Positions 23,401 through 28,696 of a stretch of 30,085 nt of DNA are shown one piece after another. The notes under the pieces are model-generated. The model saw only the letters and a list, made by a program, of their open reading frames with translations. It was not told the DNA's origin and ran no database searches. The DNA lies in IMG/VR virus record IMGVR_UViG_3300023184_000386, positions 1-30,085 of that record. The stretch is one strand, 5' to 3'. Position numbers and translations under genes: made by a program. The stretch is from a virus. Each line of letters begins with the position of its first letter. The first letter of the stretch is position 1.

Positions 23401-24584
23401 AGAGCGGCACGTTCTTGCGCCAGCTTGAGAGCCTCGGCTTGGGGTGCGTCAGCAAACAGCATCTTGACGCCAGCCTTGATGCCCTTGGCCAGACCGCCAC
23501 CACCGAAGCCCTCGACGGATCCGCCGTCCCTGTAACCCTCACGCGACAAATGGCGGATGTAGTCGTCGGTCAAATCTTGGCTGGGAAGACCTTCTCCCTT
23601 TACGCCCAAAGCGAGATCGTAGTATCCCGGCCCTTGGCGCTCCGGGTTGTCCTTCTTAAATTTCTCGTGCCAGTCAGGCAAGTACACCTCATTGGGCGTG
23701 GGCTTCATATTCACACCCAAGTCCTTGCCCTTAATGAGGGTAGGGAACCCCGGATGCAGGTCGGGCCTAAACTCCGACTCCTTCTCCAACTGGAACAGTC
23801 GCGGGCCAGCCGCAAACGTTGGGACATCGCCACCATGCTCGGTGTGCAACAACGTTGGCTCTGTCTCGCGCTTGAGGATGTTAGTAGGCTTGAAGATGAC
23901 ACCCTTGCCACTCTTCTCGCCACCAAGCGCTACGCCGCCTTTGCTGGGAGCAGTTCCCTGCCCCATCATTACGTCAGCCAGTGCGGCACGCTTCTCAAAC
24001 GTGTCCGCCTCTTTCCATATCTTGGGGTCGCGGATGTCAACGCCAGCCCCAAAGGTCAGTTCAAGGTTGCGGTTGATCTTGCCAGCCAGTTCCTCAGACA
24101 GGTTGCCTTGCTTCATGGCGTCAAGGAACCCGCGCTTCAGTTTATCGAACACCACAGGATTGGTCTTGAGTTGGTTTGCGGAACCAAGCATCGTTGTCCA
24201 CGCAGTGTCAGGGGCCGTCAGGTTCTTGAGTCGAGCCGCCGTGCCCTCGTCCATCACGCCCCACACCTTGCCCGCGTAGGCAGGGTCGGCCTCGCTGATT
24301 GCCGAGAAGGGAGCGCCGCCAATATTGCCTCCGCCCACACGGGTGCGGTCAGCCTGCGTGGTGGTCGTGCGCCTCATGCCCTTCTCGCGCATTCGGCCTA
24401 ACGCCTCAGACGCCTTCATCTGCTCTTGGGACTTGATGAGTTCAGCCGCCTTGCGACCAGCCGCCGCACGTTCAGCAGCCGTCAACTCCTGCGACGCCAG
24501 AGATGCATTGCGCATCATACCGAGACCGCCCTCAATTGCAGCGCCAACAACTTTGCCAACTTTTGTTATTGTGCCCATGATCAC
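17403..24584 (-). CDS. Giant polyvalent protein with three ADP-ribosyltransferase-like domains
   Basis: This 2393-aa protein (GTG 24584; ATG 24578 is also possible) is an array of modules. Residues 1-350: unrecognised, helical start. 420-671: ART-like domain 1 (TYHGS 423-427, GKGIYSTDSAEDASRNYA 446-463, NIRSRFAAFDP 661-671). 739-920: ART-like domain 2 (RLYHGT, GSGTYLTPSTANASGY). 965-1255: unknown module (AYLITQSSIGRGGL, DPHYQHLTHHAIWDAL). 1570-1990: PcfJ-like module (GMRWVLL, EVYSLRDAKNEPHATIEV, RITQIKGKSNRAP). 2128-2370: ART-like domain 3, the clearest (VWHGSPHRF, KIGTGEGAQAYGHGLYLAE, GIPGIKYLD). Hydrophobic Gly/Ala-rich stretches (about 1370-1396, 1437-1478, 2078-2110) separate them. Polyvalent proteins of this kind are thought to be packaged and injected to disarm host defences. 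Placement between terL and portal agrees, but injection is inferred. ART assignment is by the H-Y motif pattern; the catalytic Glu cannot be fixed by eye. Confidence 0.8.
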   Translation of the reverse strand: MIMGTITKVGKVVGAAIEGGLGMMRNASLASQELTAAERAAAGRKAAELIKSQEQMKASEALGRMREKGMRRTTTTQADRTRVGGGNIGGAPFSAISEADPAYAGKVWGVMDEGTAARLKNLTAPDTAWTTMLGSANQLKTNPVVFDKLKRGFLDAMKQGNLSEELAGKINRNLELTFGAGVDIRDPKIWKEADTFEKRAALADVMMGQGTAPSKGGVALGGEKSGKGVIFKPTNILKRETEPTLLHTEHGGDVPTFAAGPRLFQLEKESEFRPDLHPGFPTLIKGKDLGVNMKPTPNEVYLPDWHEKFKKDNPERQGPGYYDLALGVKGEGLPSQDLTDDYIRHLSREGYRDGGSVEGFGGGGLAKGIKAGVKMLFADAPQAEALKLAQERAALPPAKGGLGLPKNNTSEQRAKAMGFDRDTYHGSFRDIKKLDPSVGSTESHAGKGIYSTDSAEDASRNYASIYGPDPLGRVERGMEARDKDFRKIHSRMRDETLTPRQQEIILRNTVDADNLGVVYPLKVRSDKSIHLDAPESNPVRIGPFERYDEATDAYVDTPYTAKFNEALDEFRELGGDANPVYEAVQYYGDAIPARDVFNAVKKTGSESGLYDPFTGDIVSGGVAAGDFMKNFGIDEIRHTPQFRSHELNIGKEHTISMNPDNIRSRFAAFDPFRRDAATAALMGVAAPDLLAAEPEKKAGGGKIVKGAINIGKRIMADSSLPALEREANLAKFLEPSKAPMRLYHGTTATEGGKGVEAIRRFKPSKEGALGSGTYLTPSTANASGYSGSPNDEAIAAMLRSDYQADTGQQFLRNRQAGNVLPGQEGGNMLPVYAQIKNPLIIEGTHGDPMVEALTKLGMDEDKALRMVEKAYEEKGYIGKQVQSRAQAQGYDGLMQYRDGELSEVVSYNPNAVKSAIGNQGTYDISQPDLSKAHGGYVNQDAMNMAVMGQKIQKRGKGGNIKKAVKSVVEYIDPVATKISDWEWRALQDVKKDVPITIVPDYVQAGYGQFMKEQAKRAAAGDLNDRDLIKAYLITQSSIGRGGLSHSTATKTGLKVPNAQEVRPEGAFATWLGSPAGQRYLDAAQKGEIDPKSLEDLRQKFAPFGKQNQLVDQMTNAVTTIPSMTPELNLAISGNANDYRDFAERLKGIAAAKSGFIGSLLGRGDLPTFDARQIGLHTSGMPMPTASAGAMLSRGKGLGGREAVDRLAARQKNMDLKIDPSLDPHYQHLTHHAIWDALGGEKTTHQDLIDAMKNYAKGGAVNQDAMQMAVLNKRVQHKQFGGISKAGFGKPQGGGGANIKFRFADGGAASGTNADILDVIAQSKAQTRPSTAGLPRYGNMPPESQFERDFRARLAAEQEARRRVISDRSLKGMAQGAAGALAGYGSQIPGLFGDVASLYQEFKPNSFVDLPAGIQALPTTDDIQNLLREHINDSPEFSAGMTGGNAVAIAQGITSLPALAKGIVKGVPKIAGAAVSGAKSLTPTAAKLFEEYMMSTGMMLPVVKNKGGNFLPEGTKALDQLKSNRYAADDKKMFEAELADLMEQEARTPGRHAARIPVVQGSIAEMDRNIAFNNFIDKQLTRYVKNEMGTPEDPIRALAERGTLHFDAPQVNPTDALDLKRQEFAAGNNEKWGYGESRLAQNWEDASDKMINSIPAEKFQNFGSSNMTGKPGFEFINKLSPDTPLYGLNNSTQPGFNNDPHISTLGFPHLIDELRNATNPASGLPRELLLKPEALARLSVPQAVERVAKINEWRTGNIKQARLADAANTDVHKEYKDTGMRWVLLNKPGQFKAESDAMGHSVRGYEPTEGGGSSGYGLGGWDAIKSGDAEVYSLRDAKNEPHATIEVGASKTLTPEKREAQMGFLVQRLLGEGMPEEQAIQQAAKIYPESETMQRITQIKGKSNRAPNEAYLPYVQDFVKSGKWSSVGDPQNAGLRRYGDVFNVNEQRGIEATGEYVPDHEWLTGEDIQRLHNVINSEGKRLKYDARGNIIGGDPDSGMKRGGPVNLDAMQMAVWGKPVKKAEGGEPTQAEIEAAMLPATVNPLMAKKFAAQRQNMTAPTSIMDERYPASKKAQDEADLFLLGADMATSVAPFVGPLAKGVIATAKSAPEILARGLENYMVKSGGILPMDVWHGSPHRFPPTAKNPLGEFDSSKIGTGEGAQAYGHGLYLAENKSTATGFRDTLAHKGALDLEYESAKRGIPFDREAQIEFMRQSRANVSPEKAAKSFQYANIEARNLDQNKLATLFKDYKESKQGNLYKVDLPDEQIAKMLDFNKPLKDQNPEIQKTLQDLVKTDVLGRPTGISVDSNMNGQWAYERLAGIRGAKYASEAMREAGIPGIKYLDQGSRAGGAGTSNFVVFDPKNLNILERNKRAGGLALTRTSLRQRKPNQLAR
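18195..18314 (-). repeat. Inter-module spacer copy 2 in giant protein
   Basis: Residues 2091-2130 (PFVGPLAKGVIATAKSAP, then RGLENYMVKSGGILPMDVW), leading straight into the VWHGS motif of ART-like domain 3. It is a diverged copy of the spacer at 20082-20222. Confidence 0.6.
18531..18590 (-). repeat. Boundary motif copy 3 in giant protein (GGPVNLDAMQMAV)
   Basis: Residues 1999-2018, closing the PcfJ-like module before the spacer that leads to ART-like domain 3. It has Leu for Gln at one position and is followed by KPVKKAEGG. Confidence 0.8.
20082..20222 (-). repeat. Inter-module spacer copy 1 in giant protein
   Basis: Residues 1455-1501 (LPALAKGIVKGVPKIAG, then KLFEEYMMSTGMMLPVV), preceding the PcfJ-like module. 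It pairs with residues 2091-2130, which have the same order: hydrophobic 'LAKG', a gap, then an 'L..YM...G..LP' helix. Confidence 0.6.
20763..20819 (-). repeat. Boundary motif copy 2 in giant protein (KGGAVNQDAMQMAV)
   Basis: Residues 1256-1274, closing the unknown module and opening the spacer before the PcfJ-like module. It differs from copy 1 at several synonymous codon positions, so the protein motif is kept while the DNA has drifted. Confidence 0.8.
21726..21788 (-). repeat. Boundary motif copy 1 in giant protein (GGYVNQDAMNMAV)
   Basis: Residues 933-953 of the giant protein, between ART-like domain 2 and the unknown module. This is copy 1 of three GG-x-VN-(Q/L)-DAM-x-MAV blocks, each followed by a short basic stretch and another GG. 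Confidence 0.8.
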
Positions 24585-26068
24585 ACCGCGTAAGGGTTCT
24601 CCCGCTTCGGGCGGGTGTCGTAGAAGTCGTCGTCATCATAACGAGGCTCCGGGTTGATGTCGAGGAAGCTCATGTCCTTCAATAACCGAATCGCTTGCGT
24701 TGCGCTATCGACATAGTCATCGTTCGCCGAATCAGGGAACGCGCAGATCTGGCTCAGGAAGCCCTCGCACCAGTCCTTGACGAAGCCCTTTCGCTTACTC
24801 GACTCCGGGAGCCAGACGCGCCCAGTCGCAAAGATGGACGCGGTTATCTGGAGCCGTTGCATCTTGTCCGCCCTTCCGGGGTTGTACCCACGCACAGGCA
24901 GATGAGCCGAACGCAGTTCCTGAATCAGGGAGATGCCTGCCGCCTTGTCCTCGACCAGTATCAGGTCTGGGCGCTTGGCGTCCTTGCCCTCGCCATACGA
25001 CACCTTCCACTCCTCTAGAACCTTTGGCTTGAGCAGGGGGAAGGTCAGGTGTTCAGCCCAGCAGTCGATGAGCAGGACAGACATAGGCCCGTCCATTGGC
25101 TTGAAGACGCCCCATGTAGTCATGGCAGTCGGGTCGTTGTACTCCTTCTCGCTGAAGGCGCAGTCGTAGGACTGGACGATGAACTCAAACTTGGGGAATG
25201 GCCGGTCATGCGGGTACAGCTTGAACATATCGCGGGACACGACCTTGCCGTCCTCCAGATCGACCAGTTCGCCCATCACCTCCTGCTGGTACAGCTTTGA
25301 CCCCTTGTACTGCTCCAACTGCCCCTTGAAGGTCGGCGCAAGGTTTGCAGCGTTGTCGTGCGTGGTGGCGCGGTCAATAACCACATCGTCCCCCTCCCGT
25401 CCAACGAGGTCGAGGATCAGGTCTTTCGGTCTCGGCGTCGTAGTGACAATGACCCTCGGCTGCTTGCCTAGCCGCAGGCCCATCATCATCATGTCCCACG
25501 CCTCGCCCTCGCCCAAGTACTGGAAGGCCGCGAGTTCGTCGGCCCAGCACCAGTGGAACTGCGGCCCCCGCAGCCGCTCGTAGGCGTCGGCGCTGATCCC
25601 CCGGATGATGGATCCGTTACTCAGCCTGATCTGGTGGTCTTGCTTGTTGTAGTCCACGACCAGATCCTTGGGGATGCAGGCCAGCAGGCCAGACTGCCCC
25701 TCAAAGCAGGTGTGCTTGATGTCGTTAGATGTTGGAGCCAGTACCAGTCCCCGCGTCTCCGGGTGCGTCCAGCACCACCACCACAAAGCCTCAGCGGCGC
25801 TGCGGGTCTTGCCCGCTCCCCGGCCTGCCAGCATCATCCAGATCAGGTAGTCCTGCTCAAGCGGCGGCGGGACTTGATAACGGTGGGCGGTCGCCAACCA
25901 TTTGGTATGTGCCAGTATCGCAAGGCGCGAGTGCAGTGGCTGGCCATCGAACGCCTTTGCCATCTCCGCATCAAGGAACTGGCCTAAACCACTAGATGTA
26001 GTGTCAGTGTCGGTTAAAACCCGTGTTTTGGGAGACTTGCCACTACCGGTAGTGGTTTCAGCCAACAC
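24581..26068 (-). CDS. terL: Terminase large subunit
   Basis: The 495-aa motor of DNA packaging. Walker A is AGRGAGKTRS (81-90), Walker B FHWCWADELA with D177 and E178 (171-180), and the coupling motif TTTPRP lies at 209-214. The nuclease domain shows QSYDCAF (D302), LILVEDKAAG (E373/D374) and a late acidic cluster DDYVDSATQA (450-459), the three metal-ligand regions of the RNase H-like fold. It translocates DNA through the portal and cuts concatemers. The start at 26068 is a GTG inside the end of terS (a 'GTGTTGGC' context). The gene ends at a TGA overlapping the GTG start of the giant gene. All key residues are present, so it should be functional. Confidence 0.97.
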   Translation of the reverse strand: MLAETTTGSGKSPKTRVLTDTDTTSSGLGQFLDAEMAKAFDGQPLHSRLAILAHTKWLATAHRYQVPPPLEQDYLIWMMLAGRGAGKTRSAAEALWWWCWTHPETRGLVLAPTSNDIKHTCFEGQSGLLACIPKDLVVDYNKQDHQIRLSNGSIIRGISADAYERLRGPQFHWCWADELAAFQYLGEGEAWDMMMMGLRLGKQPRVIVTTTPRPKDLILDLVGREGDDVVIDRATTHDNAANLAPTFKGQLEQYKGSKLYQQEVMGELVDLEDGKVVSRDMFKLYPHDRPFPKFEFIVQSYDCAFSEKEYNDPTAMTTWGVFKPMDGPMSVLLIDCWAEHLTFPLLKPKVLEEWKVSYGEGKDAKRPDLILVEDKAAGISLIQELRSAHLPVRGYNPGRADKMQRLQITASIFATGRVWLPESSKRKGFVKDWCEGFLSQICAFPDSANDDYVDSATQAIRLLKDMSFLDINPEPRYDDDDFYDTRPKRENPYAV

Positions 26069-26633
26069 GCTTGGTCATTTCCATGTTGCGGATGAGGTCG
26101 AAAAGCGCTTCAGACCTTGCATCCGCCGTCAGGATTGGTGCCGCGCCGTCCACCCCATGCAGGCCCAGCTTGTCACCGTACTTGGTCGGGTGAAACTTCG
26201 CCAGCAGCTTCAGGCGGGTCTCTACCTGCAAGCGGCGGGCGTTGACGTCGTCAGAACGCACCACAGAGCGCACCAGCGCCCCCGTAGCGGGGTTCTCAGC
26301 CTCAGTCACCCTCTCTGTCATCGTCTGCGTGTCCGCGATGTACAGGCACTCCTCAGCGATGGCGTCATAGCCAATGTCGCGTGCGCGTGCGATGGATGCG
26401 GATAGGCCGACGCCCCCACCAGCAGCAGCAGCGGCATCGTCCTTGGCCATCCAATCGTAGACTGTCCTCCATGCGGGGAAGCCGGGGTTCTCTCTGCATA
26501 TCTGGCGTAGGGGGATTCCCTCGCTGAGTTGCTCGCAGATGATACGGGCTATTTCGGGGGTGTACTTCGACGGCTTGCCCGTGGGCCTTTTTGCGGCTTT
26601 CTGCCCTTTGGGCTTTGCGGCGGTTTTCGGCAT
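26058..26633 (-). CDS. terS: Terminase small subunit
   Basis: The 191-aa protein has a basic disordered start (KPKGQKAAKRPTGKPSK) and then an HTH DNA-binding domain, residues 22-62 (YTPEIARIICEQLSEGIPLR, ending WRTVYDWM). A central helical region (78-145) would form the oligomerisation core. LKLLAKFHPTKYGDKLGL (141-158) is a motif common in terminase small subunits of this type. It recognises the packaging site and loads TerL. It overlaps terL by 11 bases and is preceded by a 194-bp spacer with a folded element that is a candidate binding site. The start is ATG 26633, with AAGGGA upstream at somewhat long spacing. Confidence 0.88.
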   Translation of the reverse strand: MPKTAAKPKGQKAAKRPTGKPSKYTPEIARIICEQLSEGIPLRQICRENPGFPAWRTVYDWMAKDDAAAAAGGGVGLSASIARARDIGYDAIAEECLYIADTQTMTERVTEAENPATGALVRSVVRSDDVNARRLQVETRLKLLAKFHPTKYGDKLGLHGVDGAAPILTADARSEALFDLIRNMEMTKRVG

Positions 26634-26660
26634 TACCCGTAGTCCCTTGAGTAGGAAGGT

Positions 26661-26726
26661 GGGGGCTGCGCGTGATTGTCTAGATCAATCCCTCGCGTCG
26701 AGTCAAACGACTGCGATGCAGCCCCC
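26661..26726 (-). promoter_or_regulatory. Strongly folded leader / candidate packaging-site element upstream of terS
   Basis: A perfect 9-bp inverted repeat, GGGGGCUGC / GCAGCCCCC, encloses 48 nt. In the minus-strand RNA the interior forms UCGC(A)GUCG / CGACGCGA (8 bp, one bulged A, 7-nt loop UUUGACU) and GAUUG / CAAUC (loop AUCUAGA), giving a three-way junction. It ends 27 bases before the terS ATG and starts just after a putative promoter, so it would be the 5' end of the packaging/head mRNA. As DNA it could instead be the TerS recognition (pac/cos) region. It shares its arm sequence with the element after the capsid gene. Confidence 0.65.
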
Positions 26727-26734
26727 GAAATAGG

Positions 26735-26765
26735 ACTGTAGCACCTAGCGTGAGGTCGCGTGCAA
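26735..26765 (-). promoter_or_regulatory. Putative sigma70-type promoter for terS and head genes
   Basis: On the minus strand TTGCAC (26765-26760) is followed after 19 bases by TACAGT (26740-26735), preceded by TGC as in an extended -10. The spacer is longer than the ideal 17, so activity may rely on the extended -10. A transcript would begin at about 26728, at the first base of the folded leader. Confidence 0.42.
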
Positions 26766-26796
26766 CTATTTCATAACCGCACCCTTTTGCCGCTGT

Positions 26797-26809
26797 AACC
26801 GTTTCGGTT
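26797..26809. repeat. Short palindrome AACCG-TTT-CGGTT
   Basis: A perfect 5-bp inverted repeat with a 3-base loop, in the spacer just after the stop of the 57-aa gene, next to a GGTTC direct repeat (CGGTTCAGGTTCGG, 26805-26818). It could be an operator or a weak terminator without a U-tract. Low certainty. Confidence 0.3.
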
Positions 26810-26827
26810 CAGGTTCGGCGTCGTTTC

Positions 26828-27001
26828 TCACAACCTTCGGATTCTAGCCTGCTGGTAGTCCCGTTCGATTTGCTCCTTGCTGATCCCCAAATTAACAACC
26901 CGGGTGTGCTTGGTTTCTGGCGGGATCAACTTGGGGGGGTAGAGCCATGACGGCATCGCCTCCATACCCAGCTTGATTTTTGGTGGCTTTCTTTTAGGCA
27001 T
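26828..27001 (-). CDS. Small basic protein, unknown function
   Basis: This 57-aa product starts MPKRKPPKIKLGMEAMPSWL at ATG 27001, which overlaps the preceding stop as TAATG; the longer frame to 27058 lies within the upstream gene. It is Lys/Arg and Pro rich (WLYPPKLIPPETKHTRVVN) and ends in a helical basic tail (SKEQIERDYQQARIRRL). There are no Cys and no membrane part. I do not recognise it. It is the last gene of the early-type cluster before the promoter/leader region of the packaging genes. Confidence 0.62.
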   Translation of the reverse strand: MPKRKPPKIKLGMEAMPSWLYPPKLIPPETKHTRVVNLGISKEQIERDYQQARIRRL

Positions 27002-27162
27002 TATTTTCCCGTGATCCAACTCGGTTGTTTTCTTTCCAGACACGCTTGGCAGCGCCACGATTTGATCCTCCCGCCTCGACCCTTGGAAACTAGCTTCACG
27101 CCCTCAGTAATCTGGCATGACCCGCACAGTCCCGGTTTCCTTTCTTTCGGTTCTTTATTCAT
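27001..27162 (-). CDS. Tiny zinc-ribbon-like protein
   Basis: This 53-aa product starts at ATG 27162 (MNKEPKERKPGLCGSCQITE), overlapping the previous stop as TAATG with GGAG seven bases upstream. Two CxxC pairs (13/16 and 38/41), spaced 22 residues apart, give a classic zinc-ribbon layout with a basic middle (KGRGGRIKSWRC). It may bind RNA polymerase, nucleic acid or a protein partner; the sequence does not tell which. It is one of four such proteins in this cluster. Confidence 0.7.
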   Translation of the reverse strand: MNKEPKERKPGLCGSCQITEGVKLVSKGRGGRIKSWRCQACLERKQPSWITGK

Positions 27163-27305
27163 TACCATGCTCCCGTAAGTATTCCAACCACGACCACTCC
27201 CGCTCCGGTCAGGATTCCCTGAACCCACATCCAAGTTTTCCACATGAGGAAATCCTTCTCCGTGTACACGCGGCACTCGCCCTGCACTGCATTTTTTTTA
27301 GTCAT
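27162..27305 (-). CDS. Tiny membrane protein
   Basis: This 47-aa frame starts at ATG 27305 (MTKKNAVQGECRVYTEKDFL), overlapping the upstream TGA as ATGA. An internal ATG at 27245 has a better ribosome site (AAGGA, eight bases) and would give only the 27-residue MWKTWMWVQGILTGAGVVVV-type helix. Either way the C-terminus (WVQGILTGAGVVVVGILTGAW) is one transmembrane helix. Two alternative products from one frame are possible, as in dual-start holins. Function is unknown. Confidence 0.55.
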   Translation of the reverse strand: MTKKNAVQGECRVYTEKDFLMWKTWMWVQGILTGAGVVVVGILTGAW

Positions 27306-27385
27306 GTGAACAGAGAAAGATAACTTATGATTGTTAGGCACAGGACAAACATAGCCCAGAGCGCCCAGTCGGGCCACGGTTTCAC
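27302..27385 (-). CDS. 27-residue membrane peptide
   Basis: Starts at GTG 27385 with GGAG eight bases upstream and is coupled at both ends: GTGA with the gene before, ATGA with the gene after. The peptide opens with KPWPDWALWAMFVLCLTIIS and continues YLSLFT, essentially a single transmembrane helix with Trp at the interface. It is too short for standard gene calling, but the ribosome site and double coupling make it credible. Role unknown. Confidence 0.52.
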   Translation of the reverse strand: MKPWPDWALWAMFVLCLTIISYLSLFT

Positions 27386-27702
27386 GCGGCGCTCTCCTTT
27401 GCAATAAGAGCGCTTAGGCGTTGCGCCGACACATTCTCGCCGTCCACGATTTCGCCTTCAGCTTCCTTGATGGCCTTCTCCAGCGCTTTAACTGCGGCGC
27501 GAACATAGGTCGGCACATTTGCTGCCTCTTGGTATGACTCGACAAGCCGCTTGACCCCGCCGTCGCTGATCGGCCCTATCTTTTGGCTGAGTTCATTCAT
27601 CATGTTGACCATTTCCTTAGGCGACTGCCATATTTCGCAGCGCACATAGCCAAGCAAGCGCCGTAGGTGATTGACATCGGATGTGGAAAGGTTAGTTGCC
27701 AT
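27382..27702 (-). CDS. Helical cytoplasmic protein, unknown function
   Basis: This 106-aa protein begins MATNLSTSDVNHLRRLLGYV. It is almost wholly helical and charged (SPKEMVNMMNELSQKIG, then VRAAVKALEKAIKEAEGEIV), with one Cys, no membrane segment and no catalytic motif. The upstream GAGGG lies six bases before the ATG. I do not recognise a family. Its TGA overlaps the GTG of the tiny membrane peptide, so it heads a coupled group of five genes down to 26828. Confidence 0.68.
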   Translation of the reverse strand: MATNLSTSDVNHLRRLLGYVRCEIWQSPKEMVNMMNELSQKIGPISDGGVKRLVESYQEAANVPTYVRAAVKALEKAIKEAEGEIVDGENVSAQRLSALIAKESAA

Positions 27703-27747
27703 CGCTGCCCTCGCGTAGGGGGGCGTTCCCTTTCAGGGTGGGGCCGC

Positions 27748-27957
27748 TCATGCCGGAGTCACCGGCTGGCAGAACTTGCGGATCATTTCTTTGTAGCAGG
27801 TCATGCAGTAATACTCGTTCGGTTTCCCGGGTTCGTAGAATGTCACGGTGCTATTCACTACTCCGTGGATTGGGCAGTTGTACTCGGGCAACTTGAATGT
27901 CTGAACCCCAGAACTGCTTATGGCAAACTTGTCGCTGCCCTCCAGAGTCGCAACCAT
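27748..27957 (-). CDS. Small zinc-ribbon-like protein
   Basis: The 69-aa product begins MVATLEGSDKFAISSSGVQT. Ligand candidates are C28 and H31 (CPIH) with C51 and C54 (CMTC), separated by a 20-residue beta-like loop, a zinc-ribbon layout. The start has GGAG eight bases upstream and overlaps the preceding stop as TAATG. The last residues (RKFCQPVTPA) add one more Cys. Its function could be protein-protein contact or control of transcription. No family is recognised. Confidence 0.7.
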   Translation of the reverse strand: MVATLEGSDKFAISSSGVQTFKLPEYNCPIHGVVNSTVTFYEPGKPNEYYCMTCYKEMIRKFCQPVTPA

Positions 27958-28163
27958 TAGCCGCGCTCCTTCATCATCACCATCACTTCAAGCCACGCTC
28001 GGTGCGCCTCGCCAGCATCCTCAATCCGCTGGCCCTTGTAGATCATGCCGTCTTTGTCCAGCACAAGCACCGGCTCCGGTGCGCCGCAATTGAAGCAGAT
28101 GCGGTTTGAAGGCTCAATGTTTGCCCAAAGACTTGTTCCTTCCCGTTCCATTTTCTCGCTCAT
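27957..28163 (-). CDS. Small protein with single CxxC
   Basis: Starts at ATG 28163 (MSEKMEREGTSLWANIEPSN), overlapping the HNH gene stop as ATGA, with AGGAG six bases upstream. The 68-aa product holds one CxxC (residues 23-26, CFNC) followed by a beta-like stretch (PVLVLDKDGMIYKGQ) and a helical end (EAHRAWLEVMVMMKERG). With only one Cys pair it would need to dimerise or use other ligands to hold zinc. Function unknown. Confidence 0.66.
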   Translation of the reverse strand: MSEKMEREGTSLWANIEPSNRICFNCGAPEPVLVLDKDGMIYKGQRIEDAGEAHRAWLEVMVMMKERG

Positions 28164-28696
28164 GGTTTCTCCTGTGTGGTGGGGGAGAGCCAAGAGTATC
28201 TTTTCCCAAGTTTGATTTTGCTCACGACCGTTGTAGACAGGCCGAGTTCTTTCGCAATCTCAAGCTGAGATATTTTCCCAAGGCGCTCCCGTACTGCCTG
28301 AACCTTGTCTGCGGGTAGCAGGCGCGGATCTCTGTGCTTTTTAACTTTGTCCATCATGTTGTCCGCGTCCGTACCTAGAAACAGGTGGGCCGGGTTAACG
28401 CAGGGCGGATTGTCGCAACGATGGCACACGCGCATTTCTCCGGGTTCTCCGTTGGCAACAATCCAAGCGGCTCGGTGGGCTTGCATATGCCGCCCTAGAT
28501 ACACCGCATGACCATATCCAGCGCGGTACTTTGTGCCCTTCCATAGCCAGCAGTCCCCCGTCCTGTCCACCTTGCTCCAAAAGTAGTCTGCGGCCTTCAT
28601 GCACCAAGGTAGATGCGCTGCCTTGCCGCCACGGTTCATAACCCGCTGACAACTTGTGCAAGTCCACGGCTCCCTAGTCCACGCCGTATTTTTCAT
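28160..28696 (-). CDS. HNH endonuclease with C-terminal HTH
   Basis: This 178-aa protein has three parts. Residues 13-32 (CTSCQRVM...HLPWC) form a Cys/His zinc-binding start. Residues 46-118 are an HNH_3-type nuclease: CWLWKGTKYRAGYGHA, AHRAAW (73-78), CHRCDNPPCVNPAHLFLG (91-108) and the closing N113 of the HNH triad. Residues 143-164 (SQLEIAKELGLSTTVVSKIK) are a helix-turn-helix for site recognition. This is the plan of free-standing phage homing endonucleases; HNH proteins near terminase genes can also aid packaging, but about 2 kb separate it from terS. The ATG overlaps the previous stop (ATGA). Confidence 0.92.
   Translation of the reverse strand: MKNTAWTREPWTCTSCQRVMNRGGKAAHLPWCMKAADYFWSKVDRTGDCWLWKGTKYRAGYGHAVYLGRHMQAHRAAWIVANGEPGEMRVCHRCDNPPCVNPAHLFLGTDADNMMDKVKKHRDPRLLPADKVQAVRERLGKISQLEIAKELGLSTTVVSKIKLGKRYSWLSPTTQEKP

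Noticed and set aside
21450-24401. Long plus-strand open frames (about 322 and 328 codons) inside the giant gene
   Set aside because: Antisense shadows of a GC-rich coding region. They have no upstream ribosome site or coupling, and the minus-strand frame has clear domain motifs across the same bases.
17403-24584. Giant gene as an assembly artefact joining separate genes
   Set aside because: The frame is open for 2393 codons with consistent composition, repeated border motifs and coupled ends to terL and portal. Artefactual joins would be expected to break frame.
26634-26827. A hidden small gene in the spacer before terS
   Set aside because: I saw no frame with a ribosome site; inverted repeats and a promoter-like pattern account for most of the spacer.
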